Made by a program: the position numbers and the translations under genes. 64,000 bases of DNA from Notospermus geniculatus (lineage: Eukaryota > Nemertea > Pilidiophora > Heteronemertea > Lineidae): positions 519,854 to 583,853 of the forward strand of contig NMRB01000113.1 of the NCBI GenBank assembly GCA_002633025.1. Direction: 5' to 3'. Positions 54,401-64,000 of this stretch are shown one piece after another. Positions within the stretch are counted from its first letter, which is position 1, and each line of letters begins with the position of its first letter. The notes beneath the pieces are model-generated. The model saw only the letters and a program-made list of their open reading frames with translations, made no database searches and was not told the DNA's origin.

Positions 54401-55415
54401 TCCTAAACCTTTGTAGGCCTAGTCAGGGTCAGAGGGCAAAATCTCTACACAGGTCGGCTCAATCTGGTCCCGCGAGATTTCATTCGAGACTTGGATTTGA
54501 TGAATGAAATCTCTGGAACATTTGGTTGACATCTTGGATGAACCATCCTCATGTAAACACGTACAATTAGATACCTTTAATGTAATGATGAGGTCCGATA
54601 ATTAAGGGTGAATTGCTGTGGGAGTTACATATTGGGAATATAAGTTGCATTAAATCACACGAGGCCAAAAAAACAAGTTTGAGAACTACATTTTCTGGGC
54701 GTAGTTGCTCACCGTGTTGTGCAGCAAAACCACGGAGAGGTGTAAACAACCTAATCCATCGACCATGACGCCGGCATGACCAGCAAAACGGGAGCCGAGG
54801 AAAGTCAAAGGAATAGATTTAATGGCGATTTGCTTACGTTTTGCAACACTTTCTGATGCTGATCGCTTCCTTGTCGTGCTCATGATGTGCATGATGCTTG
54901 GTTGTCGTGTTGCCAAGGACGTGAAGTAGTTCGAATGATTCGTAATAATACGCGGGGCATTGCAAAAATACGGAGTTCCCGAGCACTGGCACAGCGCAAG
55001 GCATTGTTGCGTCAATGACGTCATCAACATGTCAGCCAAATATATCAGAGTCCGAACGACGTCATAACGTCAGGCTCGGGTCTGTTTCAGAGTGAGGTCG
55101 GCCCCGCGAGCAATAGACGTCATTTTAGGTGTTGACGTTGCGTCATGAAAAAATATCCTGTACATTTCTCAACAGGAATAATGACATAAATGACGTTGTC
55201 TTTATCGCCATAGGATCTCTTAATTTTAAAGAAAAAAAGGAACGAGTTTAAAAGAAAATTTCGTCTGCTACACGATGATGTAAGTTTTACTGCCGGGCGA
55301 CCAATACAAATAGTATATTTTCACGCCAAAAATAAATGGAAATAACGTTAGAAAAAAGAGACTTCGGTCGCATCGCTCGCAGCGCCACGTTCTGACGTTA
55401 GTCTGCGGGTTCCCC
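51459..55415. mobile_element. Non-autonomous transposon inserted in a kinase exon (copy 1)
   Basis: Ends GGGGAACCCGC and GCGGGTTCCCC, with AT on both sides. Left flank (CCGAAGTCAAT) and right flank (ATTATCTTTGGAC) join to give exactly the uninterrupted kinase sequence found 150 bp to the left (CCGAAGTCAATTATCTTTGG at 51,295). Internal DNA (53,456-55,400) has no open frame of note. The same insertion is in copy 2 (61,082-63,500), so it predates the segmental duplication. Confidence 0.85.
51997..53455. mobile_element. 1.46-kb near-complete palindrome with TTAA ends and empty site
   Basis: The whole element is an inverted repeat of two arms of about 700 bp meeting near 52,720. It starts AGCTGAACTAGATCGTTAAA and ends with the complement, TTAA on both sides. 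Copy 2 has a single TTAA at 61,506-61,509. TA would fit the same junction equally well. The mirrored open frames at 52,068-52,307 and 53,187-53,384 are the two arms read outward and are not taken as genes. Confidence 0.9.
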
Positions 55416-55416
55416 A

Positions 55417-55620
55417 TTATCTTTGGACGCTTATCAATACATTTTTGGCATGTAGATCATTGTGGAGTATGCCACGACCATGGATAAATGATAAAGCATT
55501 TGCTATGTCTGCACATATTAAAATCCACTCCCTTTTCACTGAAGCTGTGTCCCTTAAACCTGTTGGGGGACTATAAAAGGAGGAGATGCCAGCAATATGG
55601 TAATGGCTTCTCATTATTTA
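55417..55620 (-). pseudogene. Kinase exon fragment, right of the insertion (copy 1)
   Basis: FYSPPTGLRDTASVKREWIL, ICADIANALSFIHGRGIL and HNDLHAKNVLIS, cut by the transposon end at 55,415. It extends further N-terminal than the fragment at 51.2 kb, so it represents a second, tandem kinase exon. Confidence 0.75.
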
Positions 55621-55800
55621 TTCAGATAAGAGCTCCTAGCATTTTTGGTAAATCTCCCCCAATATCTCTGAATTTACCCCACAGTTCATTTTCAAGTTTG
55701 TCAGGTAAATTCATGAATGATCAGAGAAAAATCAAATTCTGAACCAAAGTTTCAAATTGTTAGTCAATAAATAGTATAGAGACTTTTTTATCTTGACTCT

Positions 55801-57217
55801 CCCCTACCGACACTCAGTAGACTACTGCCTGGCAGTAGGCAGTAGTGTACTGTTTATCTACTTCTTTCACACCTGCATATCTACTGCCAACTCAAATAAG
55901 AAAATCTGGTCTACTGCAACACTACTGCCTATACAGTAGACTACTGCCATCTACTGCAAATACTACTGTATCTCTACTGCCAAGTGGCAGTTGTGATACA
56001 GTAGACTACTGCACATCTACTGCCAGTGGCAGTAGTGATAGAGTAGACTACTGCGCATCTACTGCCACTGGCAGTTGTGATACAGTAGACTACTGCACAT
56101 CTACTGCCAACTATCCCGTAATGATCAAACTCCCACAATGCATCACGGAGCCAAAACATATGACTATTCCATAACGATCAAACTCCCACAATGCATCACA
56201 GAGCCAAAACATGGAAGATGTTTTGAAAGCAGACAGCTTTTTTATGTTGGGATGAACAAAGTGAAATTCTGAATCAAGGTGTAGTACCAAAGTATAATTG
56301 TCCACATATTCTGAATGTCCAGATCATCTGGATTGAAATGAGCCCAAATTCGGATGGGCAATTGCCAATAGGCCCAGTAGTCAGTAGGTATTTTTGTTGA
56401 AATTTTCTCATCCCAGCCTACATGGCCTAGGCCTACGCTACGTGGCTACCTGCAGTGTTTGTGGGAACCTAGAGGCCTAGGTGGATCAAATCCACCTAGG
56501 GCTTAACCCTAACCCTAATTCTATTTAGGCCTACAGTGAGGGTTACAAGGCAAACCCTAACCCTAAATGAGGGGTTTACAAAATCTGCAGTGCGATCAGT
56601 AAGCTTATGTAGAAAAATACCAACCTGTACATCGTGTAGCCTAGTACATCTTGTACGTGGAAATGCCTGTACACAGCAAGCTGCAACAATGCCCTGCAAT
56701 AATGGCACTTCTACTGCAAATCTACTGCCTGGCACTACTGCAAATCTACTGCCTAGCACTACTGCAAATCTACTGCCTGGCACTACTGCAAATCTACTGC
56801 CTGACACTACTGCAAATCTACTGCCTGACACTACTGCAAATCTACTGCCTAGCACTACTGCAAAACTACTGCCTGACACTACTGCAAATCTACTGCCTGA
56901 CACTACTGCAAATCTACTCCCTAGCACTACTGTATATCTACTGCCGTTTTATTCCATATATGGCACGGCAGTAGAGAAACAGTACGGTGCAAAATATTTA
57001 AATGAACTACTGTTCATCTACTTCAATCTCTACTGCAAACTCTACTGCCGCATAATGACCACTACTGCAAAGTCTACTGCTCTGATCTACTGCAAAACTA
57101 CTGCCGAGTGGCAGTAGATTTGCAGTAGACAACTGCACCTCTACTGTTTATCTACTGCATTTCACTACTGTATCTCTACTGTTGTTCTACTGCAAATCTA
57201 CTGCGTGTTGGTAGAGG
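55801..57217. mobile_element. CTACTGC-repeat element with empty site
   Basis: 1,417 bp built largely from CTACTGC / CTACTGCAAAT units, densest at 56,700-57,200 and 55,830-56,110. Ends CCCCTACCGACAC and GTGTTGGTAGAGG are imperfect inverted repeats; CT lies on each side. Copy 2 reads TTGACTCTGAGACC with no insertion (63,880-63,893). At 56,505-56,570 it holds telomere-like CCCTAA runs. The Leu/Thr-rich frames here are repeat artefacts. Confidence 0.85.
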
Positions 57218-57466
57218 CTGAGACCATTCCAACAGTTAGCAGTTACATTTCAAACAGTTATCAGTGACAGTTGCCATGGTTGTAGGTAAACAACTGACAT
57301 TTCCTCCAGCTAGAAAGATTCAGGTGCCCATATCAACATGCTGAGGAGTTGTTATTTATTTCTTACCAAACTTTGCATTTAGTGCAGAACTTTAATACTC
57401 CATGTATTCATAAATTTAATCCAAATATTTGATAATGATTCCAAGTTTTCTATTCAGAACTGCAAG

Positions 57467-58771
57467 TTATCCAGGGATATATCCAACATCAAACATGTCA
57501 AAGTATACTAGTAATCCATCTGAATGAATGTATAAAGCCACAACACTTCTCACATACCGGTATTCATTGGCTGACCATAAGCCNGGAGCTAAGACTTCTA
57601 GCATGGGTGTAGACACTGATGTAACTGGTCTGTCAATGTGCTCATTCCAATCAAGGACGGACAAGTTCGATCTCATTTTGTAATTTTGCAATCCGAAACA
57701 GATCCGTTTATCGTGGTATATTAGAAGAGCATTGTTGTAACTTTCAACCCAGTGTGTGTCCATGCAGTAAACATAATCGGATGGCTTGTTGTAAATCCCC
57801 AGTTTATGCAAAGCTCTGGTCAGTAAGGCTTCAGCAGCAGGCTCTGTGATGGTGATTTTGGTTGGTTCATAATTTGGGTCACTCCTGCATCTTGATTCAG
57901 GGTGGCAATCATCATGGATGTTCTTGTAATGCAGGGTGATGTTGTTTATGCTGCTCTTGAGTTGTGCTGGATCGCCTTTGCACTTTTTCATACAATAATA
58001 TATATGCGTCCTAATTGCTCCAGCTTTATCGGACAGCTGGGGGTGCCATGTTTTCCCCATCTCCCTTTTAAGTCCCTTCGTCACCTTCTTCACCTCCTTC
58101 GCTATTGACTTGGTGGCATGCCAGGAGTCTTCTGCATTTTTTGTAGGTTGGCGTTGTTCCCTAACGTACTTTATTACAGATGTATTATGGTCGTGGGCGT
58201 GGATTTTTACTGGAACAGCAACCCTATCCAAGTGCTCGTACACTTTTTTAACTCCATACAGTTCATGGTTTTGGCTGCTTGGCTCATCTTCCCGGGTGAC
58301 AACTTCCGCACGTAACACCTTGTGAGTCTGGTTCCCAAGGCAGATGATATCTGAAAATTTGGCGTTTTTCCGCCAGCAGTGACGGGCATCTGTCAAAATG
58401 TTAATTCCATCAGCATCCTGATCCTCAGCAATAGACATGCCACTTTCTAGTATCAGAGCATCCGACATTGATTCCTCTGCAAGTTTGGTAACAATATCAG
58501 CAGAGTGGTAGGTATTCATCATGGAGTTGATGGTGTCATCACTCAAGCAACCCATGTTTGCAGCCTCGACCCCTGCGAATCTTTCATGCTGCACCATCAA
58601 AATTCCTGAGGAAAGATATCCATGTGCCACCTTGAAATTTACCAGAAATGGACCCTTCTCGATATGCGGAGATGAACTCCACCTAATGGAATGTTTTTTT
58701 GCAACAGGTAAAGGTGTAAACTCCAACATGACCAAATCGGGAGAAATCCTTGAAATCCATTGCAGCATCAC
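57467..58771 (-). CDS. DDE-type transposase, main exon
   Basis: An open frame of 434 codons. Candidate catalytic residues: D128 in ILTDARHCWRKNAK, D194 in IHAHDHNTSVIKYV and E343 in THWVESYNNALLIYHDKR. Between them lie DSWHATKSIAKEVKKVTKG and LHYKNIHDDCHPESRCRSDP with a Cys/His cluster. This DARHxWRxNA ... HAHDxN ... WHxxKS layout is that of RNase-H-fold transposases widespread in marine animals. I cannot name the superfamily. The true 3' end is uncertain: the frame after TPMLEV (with an N at 57,584) may be intronic. It sits between the two segmental copies. Confidence 0.7.
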   Translation of the reverse strand: MMLQWISRISPDLVMLEFTPLPVAKKHSIRWSSSPHIEKGPFLVNFKVAHGYLSSGILMVQHERFAGVEAANMGCLSDDTINSMMNTYHSADIVTKLAEESMSDALILESGMSIAEDQDADGINILTDARHCWRKNAKFSDIICLGNQTHKVLRAEVVTREDEPSSQNHELYGVKKVYEHLDRVAVPVKIHAHDHNTSVIKYVREQRQPTKNAEDSWHATKSIAKEVKKVTKGLKREMGKTWHPQLSDKAGAIRTHIYYCMKKCKGDPAQLKSSINNITLHYKNIHDDCHPESRCRSDPNYEPTKITITEPAAEALLTRALHKLGIYNKPSDYVYCMDTHWVESYNNALLIYHDKRICFGLQNYKMRSNLSVLDWNEHIDRPVTSVSTPMLEVLAXGLWSANEYRYVRSVVALYIHSDGLLVYFDMFDVGYIPG

Positions 58772-58801
58772 AATGAGTGGAATGTTGGTTCAAACGTTTT
58801 A

Positions 58802-59222
58802 TCAGATTATGTATTGATGATTTACTTCAATATACAACTCCTCTGTTGTCTCATCCTTGGAACAGTATTGGTACGATTCAATGTCCACCCACTCAGTTCC
58901 CTTATCCTTTGCCGTCGCTTCGGTTGGTTTATCCTTGGAACCCTGCGCTGCACTGTCATCGGGTGCTCCTGGGGTGGTTGGTATGCGTATGCGATGATGT
59001 TCTATGTAGGAGTCCAAAACTTCCGTGAGCAGCTGGTAGTTCGAAATCTTCGAAACCTTTCCTTCTCCCAAAAGCATTTTTATAGTATCCACCTTATTCA
59101 GAAGTTCAACTTTCTCCTCCAGGGTGTTGGCGGAAAACTCTAAATGTCCTCGGGGACGTCCAGCCTTCGTTTTCTTCTGGGTATCAGCTGATTTATCCCT
59201 CTGTTTCAGGTCTGATGGATAC
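58802..59222 (-). CDS. Transposase leader exon
   Basis: YPSDLKQRDKSADTQKKTKA, GRPRGHLEFSANTLEEKVEL and LNKVDTIKMLLGEG, then an acidic region. It contains an AT-hook-like GRPRG. It has the same strand as the DDE exon, 31 bp upstream of it, in another frame, so a short intron or a frame break joins them. An acceptor-like TTAG precedes it at about 59,223. Confidence 0.5.
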
Positions 59223-59426
59223 CTAATTCAGGAACAAAATAATCTTCAAAAATAAACAACACCAAATTAATATTGTGTGGCAAGTAATCAATCTTCACTT
59301 GAACTGCCAAATTAATCTTGTCCATGTAACATTTTGTCATCATGTCAGGATGTGATGATTTATGTAAACTTGTAGCCTTGTATTTGGTAAACCTTTGCTA
59401 AATATTTTTTAGAAGAAGAAGGTTAA

Positions 59427-59696
59427 AGCCCCACAGTATTGAATTTTGCGATATTTTCAAAAAGTTAGGAAAGTGCACATAGAGGTCTCATAGCCTCGTG
59501 AAGGTCCCCAGAATGCTTGTCTGATGCGCACTTCACAGAATCAAGGCCTAGTTTTCAGCACGCATTGGAAAAAACTGCAGGGAGAGCTCTATGTATTCAG
59601 ACAGAGTGTAGTACATTTTACACTACGCTGACGTCGTGACGTCGTGCGAGAATCGCGGCGATGATTTGCGTTTTTCACATTCAATACAATCGGGCT
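59427..59696. mobile_element. 270-bp element with TTAA ends
   Basis: AGCCCCACAGTATTGA at the left end and TCAATACAATCGGGCT at the right end (imperfect inverted repeats), TTAA on each side. Confidence 0.65.
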
Positions 59697-59884
59697 TTAA
59701 GATGGTCAGAGAGATACCTTTTCCTAGAATGCAACTGTCTGTTGATATCCCGTATTTCTTTGTGGTTCTGCTTTGATCAATCCCATCAAACATTGGACGT
59801 CTATCAAAATATATATGATCGAGTGTCAACGACTTTACTATCTACAGTCTTTGGAGTGCGTTGCACAGACTCTAAATATGAACC

Positions 59885-60100
59885 TTACTGTATGGAATCT
59901 GGAATTCCAGATTCGATGATTGTTTCAATAAAGAACTCGTGATCCTCTGTAACACCAGGCATGTTTAATTCAGGGACAGCATCACCACCGGGACACATCA
60001 ATGAGCTGCACCATCTCCTCAGAAAACACACTGCTGACATCAAAATCACTGAAGTCCAAAAACGACTCAATGTAATTATTTTCATCTGCTCGCATCAGTT
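59885..60100 (-). pseudogene. Possible exon, unknown
   Basis: Reads MRADENNYIESFLDFSDFDV then, after a frame change, PELNMPGVTEDHEFFIETII and a stop. Acidic and coding-like, but no family is recognised. Confidence 0.3.
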
Positions 60101-60316
60101 TACTGTGTTTATACTTAGTAATGTAAGTTAGTACCTATTGGTAATCGAGATAGTGCTAAGGCCTTCTGTGGCTGGTGACATTGGGTGCTTGCGGGGTGCA
60201 CAGTTATGAAATTGTATATGCTACAGACCCTTGTATAGGCTATTAGCTTGTTGGTCAGTGCCAGCTTCTCTGAAGAGAATAAATATAGTATATATAGTAG
60301 AATATGTACCATATAC

Positions 60317-60412
60317 TGGAGTTTCAAAGACGCTACCTCGCGATTCACCGACAGTTCCTTTGCATTCGTTACAAGTTGGCGTAAAGTACAATCGCTTGCC
60401 ACAGGCAGAGTG
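60317..60412 (-). CDS. Possible exon with Cys pairs
   Basis: SACGKRLYFTPTCNECKGTV and GESRGSVFETP, ending at a donor-like GTATATGG at 60,316. Three Cys in a short stretch suggest a small zinc site. It may belong with the exon at 59,885-60,100. Confidence 0.3.
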
Positions 60413-60599
60413 CTAGAATGAGGTACTGGCGTAGAAGTGTTGCAAGTACCTTAAACATCCGCAGATTCACCAGTATTCTGGGTTCATTGGCTGCCACAAG
60501 AATACACTTCATATTTAGCTATTTGGGCATGTTTTGATGCATGTTATTATAGAGTACAGGGCATAATTTGTTTTAAGTCTAACATGCCTCACTCTGATT

Positions 60600-61050
60600 A
60601 TACAGTGATTTCAAATCCTTTAATAATTCCATGTCGTCAGTCAGACATTGCTGTATCATGTCAACAAAGAAATTTGCAAAGGGATGGCAACAAACTACAA
60701 TATCACTGGAAGCATGGTCCCAATTTCGGCACCGAACCGTCACGCACTATTCTCTTCATCAGCTTTCCAATTGAATAAACTTCACTTGAATCTGTCTGAG
60801 CTTGTCCTGAAGGAACCCTCAACTCCGAAGCCACATGTAATGTTTAATGGCATACTATACTTTTTTCATCATCAGACAGAAAATATCGTCTTGGACACTT
60901 CTTCAACGTTGCTTTTCCGAAGTCAATTATCTTTGGACACTTCTGCAAAATTATCAAGACATTTTTGGCATGCAGGTCATTGTGGAGTATGCCACGACTA
61001 TGGATAAATGATAAAGCATTTGCTATATCTGCACATATTAAAATCCACAC
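60600..61050 (-). pseudogene. Protein kinase domain fragment, copy 2
   Basis: Same motifs as 50,979-51,430 (HNDLHAKNVLI, KIIDFGKATLKK), with small indels downstream of the DFG segment. Confidence 0.75.
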
Positions 61051-61081
61051 ACTTCTTCAACGTTGCTTTTCCGAAGTCAAT

Positions 61082-63500
61082 GGGGAACCCGCCCTGCGGT
61101 TTATCCTGACAGGTGTAGCAATGATAAAACAATATAATCACATGCGCATAAGCAGACAGGTGGCTCTGCTGCTATATCTAGTAATGTATTCCATATACAG
61201 AATCGTGCTTTGTATCCTGCATAGACACTATACTGCCTGATCTGACTAGATCATTCCCTATACACCCGTATATTCTTGGCCGGGGCCACGGTTAACCTCA
61301 CTAGACACGCACCTTATGATGTCACGAGATCAATTGATGATCAAATAGCACGCCCATAACGCTATTTATACTAAAACCGGCGAAACGCCAACCAATCGGT
61401 AACGCCGTTATACTTGAAAGCTCGTGCCTGATTGGCTAAAATTGGACTGGACGGAATTTTCTCACCGAACGGAACCTAAACATCAACTTCTAACAATGAT
61501 TACATTTAACATACGCAGAGTCGAGGTAAACCGCACATACAATTACAAGATAAGATAATCTTCTATCATTTAACAACGTTTCACGAAAATTCTATGTTTA
61601 AAACTTGCCGAACAATTTAACTTATATATGCAATACGATCACCACGTGCTAACATAAATCAGGGCGCGTCACACGACGTCATGACCTGAGGCGGCTAGGC
61701 CGCGGCGAAACGGCCGGAAATAACGGCAAAATACACGTAGGAAAGCTCGAGTCGCCTTACAATCTCGGTTGGAAATGAAAATATGACCTACAAACAGTCA
61801 TAGGGGTAGGTTTCAATAATATTCTATGTATAATAGCTCTGTAATCAGCGCCGAAATCAGGCAGGAAATACCGATCACAGATCGTAATGAAGTCGCCCAG
61901 CAGGGCTGTCGGGCGAAAACACGTGTCAAAACTCTCTTAAAAAACCATGATTTCCACGCAGCCGTGTGATGAACCAAATTTTTCCGGCAATTCCAGGTAT
62001 ATATAAATATGACGTTAACAGTTCATAGGATTCGCATGTGCGGTTTACGAGTACTAAATTTTTGAAAAATTGAGTCGGGAGACTGAGCAGGGTACAAATG
62101 TACGTGACACATGTCAGTACATTACAGCATAGCGCAATGCAATACAATACATGACGCGCTCTGTGGTGTCCCTACGTCAACAAACGACATATAATGCATA
62201 GGCTAGGCCCGGCAGCACACACGGGTGTGGACCACACCCAATGACAGTGCGTTGGGTGTCTATTACTGCTTTCATCCGTTCGACGGCAATTTTACGAAAG
62301 TAAGTGACTGCGGATGATTATGCTGATCTGAGTCCAATTTACCTGAGGTTAATACTGCAGAACAGGTAAGCAATTGTGAATCAAGAAAACTTTTTTTCTA
62401 GCTGCGGAGGTTCAACTATTGAAGGGTAAGTCTAAATTAAGGAATCTGAGGAAGGAGTCTGCGGCCTAGGAGAAAGAAGGGGGAACTCCTAAACCTTTGT
62501 AGGCCTAGTCAGGGTCAGAGGGCAAAATCTCTACACAGGTCGGCCCAATCTGGTCCCGCGAGATTTCATTCGAGACTTGGATTTGATGAATGAAATCTCT
62601 GGGACATTTGGCTGACATCTTGGATGAACCATCCTCATGTAAACACGTACAATTAGATACCTTTAATGTAATGATGAGGTCCGATAATTAAGGGTGAATT
62701 GCTGTGGGAGTTACACATTGGGAATATAAGTTGCATTAAATCACACGAGGCCAAAAAACAAGTTTGAGAACTACATTTTCTGGGCGTAGTTGCTCACCGT
62801 GTTGTGCGGCAAAACCATGGAGACGGTGTAAACAACCTAATCCATCGACCATGACGCCGGCATGACCAAAAAACGGGTGCCGAGGAAAGTCAAATGAATA
62901 GATTTAATGGCGATTTGCTTACGTTTTGCAACACTTTCTGATGCTGATCGCTTCCTTGTCGTGCTCATGATGTGCATGATGCTTGGTTGTCATGTTGCCA
63001 AGGACGTGAAGTAGTTCGAATGATTCGTAATAATACACGGGGCATTGCAAAAATACGGAGTTCCCGAGCACTGGCACAGCGCAAGGCATTGTTGCGTCAA
63101 TGACGTCATCAACATGTCAGCCAAATATATCAGAGTCCGAACGACGTCATAACGTCAGGCTCGGGTCTGTTTCAGAGTGAGGTCGGCCCTGCGAGCAATA
63201 GACGTCATTTTAGGTGTTGACGTTGCGTCACGAAAAAATATCCTGTACATTTCTCAACAGGAATAATGACATAAATGACGTTGTCTTTATCGCCATAGGA
63301 TCTCTTAATTTTAAAGAAAAAAAGGAACGAGTTTAAAAGAAAATTTCGTCTGCTACACGATGATGTAAGTTTTACTGCCGGGCGACCAATACAAATGGTA
63401 TATTTTCACGCCAAAAATAAATGGATATAACGTTAGAAAAAAGAGACTTCGGTCACATCACTCGCAGCGCCACGTTCTGACGTTAGTTTGCGGGTTCCCC
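61082..63500. mobile_element. Non-autonomous transposon in a kinase exon (copy 2)
   Basis: Same GGGGAACCCGC/GCGGGTTCCCC ends and AT flanks as 51,459-55,415, at the same position, and shorter by the nested palindrome. Confidence 0.85.
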
Positions 63501-63501
63501 A

Positions 63502-63699
63502 TTATCTTTGGACGCTTATCAATACATTTTTGGCATGTAGATCATTGTGGAGTATGCCACGACTATGGATAAATGATAAAGCATTTGCTATGTCTGCACA
63601 TATTAAAATCCACTCCCGTTTCACTGAAGCTGTGTCCCTAAAACCTGTAGGGGGACTATAAAAGGAGGAGATGCCAGCAATATGGTAATGGCTTCTCAT
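63502..63699 (-). pseudogene. Kinase exon fragment, right of the insertion (copy 2)
   Basis: FYSPPTGFRDTASVKREWIL to HNDLHAKNVLIS, partner of 55,417-55,620. Confidence 0.75.
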
Positions 63700-64000
63700 T
63701 ATTTATTCAGATAAGAGCTCCTGGCATTTTTGGTAAATCTCCCCCAATATCTCTGAATTTACCCCACAGTTCATTTTCAAGTTTGTCAGGTAAATTCATG
63801 AATGATCAGAGAAAAATCAAATTCTGAACCAAAGTTTCAAATTGTTAGTCAATCAATAGTTTAGAGACTTTTTTTATCTTGACTCTGAGACCATTCCAAC
63901 AGTTAGCAGTTACATTTCAAACAGGGGTTATAGGTCACTCAGTTATGAATGACAGTTGCCATGGTTGTAGGTAAACAACTGACATTTCCTCCAGCAACAA

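Larger units (their letters stand above)
50843..57300. repeat. Tandem segmental duplication, copy 1
   Basis: Collinear with 60,480-64,000: 50,843-51,996 with 60,480-61,509; 53,456-55,800 with 61,506-63,886; 57,218-57,300 with 63,885-63,975. Two insertions are private to this copy (51,997-53,455 and 55,801-57,217). Confidence 0.9.
60480..64000. repeat. Tandem segmental duplication, copy 2 (runs off the window)
   Basis: Partner of 50,843-57,300, without the 1.46-kb palindrome and the CTACTGC element. It contains kinase fragments at 60,600-61,050 and 63,502-63,699 and the transposon at 61,082-63,500. A private stretch of about 45 bp lies at about 62,255-62,305. Confidence 0.9.

Noticed and set aside
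56505-56570. CCCTAA runs considered as a chromosome end
   Set aside because: Only a few irregular units inside a mobile block, with gene-bearing DNA on both sides.
55845-57117. Regularly spaced CTACTGC units considered as a CRISPR-like array or a repeat protein
   Set aside because: Units are direct neighbours without unique spacers, the organism is eukaryotic, and the protein frames only mirror the DNA repeat.

Overview
This window looks like genomic DNA of a marine invertebrate. I favour an invertebrate deuterostome (echinoderm, hemichordate or amphioxus type), but that is inferred, not proven. The signs are spliceosomal introns with GTAAGT donors and pyrimidine-rich acceptors, long non-coding stretches, very frequent TAGGCCTA and ACATGTACATG words, tiny foldback elements, and gene families known to be expanded in such genomes (HECT ligases with a UIM, THAP9/P-element-like, BEL/Pao, gypsy and Polinton-type polymerase genes). 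Nothing is prokaryotic: there are no operons, no CRISPR array, and I found no rRNA or tRNA. Almost every recognisable gene lies on the minus strand and is a fragment, a mobile element or a decayed copy.

Layout. 0-4.2 kb: small elements only. About 4.9-11.5 kb and 17.9-21.7 kb are two copies of one segment, each with kinase-like, P-element-like and HECT-gene N-terminal pieces, and each broken by different insertions; a third partial copy sits at 22.0-22.8 kb. 11.8-13 kb holds a BEN-domain exon and an exon split by a 129-bp MITE. 13.1-15.3 kb is the 5' part of a Polinton-like polymerase gene with a Ser-rich acidic leader and a TATA box. 22.9-24.6 kb is BEL/Pao material arranged pol end, LTR, gag start.

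26,083-33,708 is the most notable unit: a 7.6-kb DNA transposon with 29-bp terminal inverted repeats and a 4-bp AGGT target duplication. It carries three genes: a large transposase-like gene with zinc clusters, a gene with a HIRAN-like segment, and an intact three-exon gene ending in a PHD-like finger. It sits inside a decaying HECT/UIM gene whose exons flank it at 33.9-38 kb.

39.0-46.3 kb is a second virus-like module: a gene with the two-repeat TATA-binding-protein fold next to a protein-primed family-B DNA polymerase gene. The polymerase gene has at least six small upstream phase-0 exons coding for a short start segment and an acidic/proline-rich disordered leader. It is damaged by three duplications and a frameshift.

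46.3-50.3 kb is an array of degenerate copies of one transposase-like gene. 50.8-57.3 kb and 60.5-64.0 kb are another tandem segmental duplication carrying kinase-domain fragments. Copy 1 alone contains a 1.46-kb palindromic element and a 1.4-kb CTACTGC-repeat element, and copy 2 shows both empty sites. Between the copies (57.5-59.2 kb) lies a DDE-type transposase gene.

The window therefore reads as a transposon-rich, repeatedly duplicated region in which host-like genes (HECT ligase, kinase, BEN) have been broken up. Pairs of copies let several insertions be defined to the base from the sequence alone.
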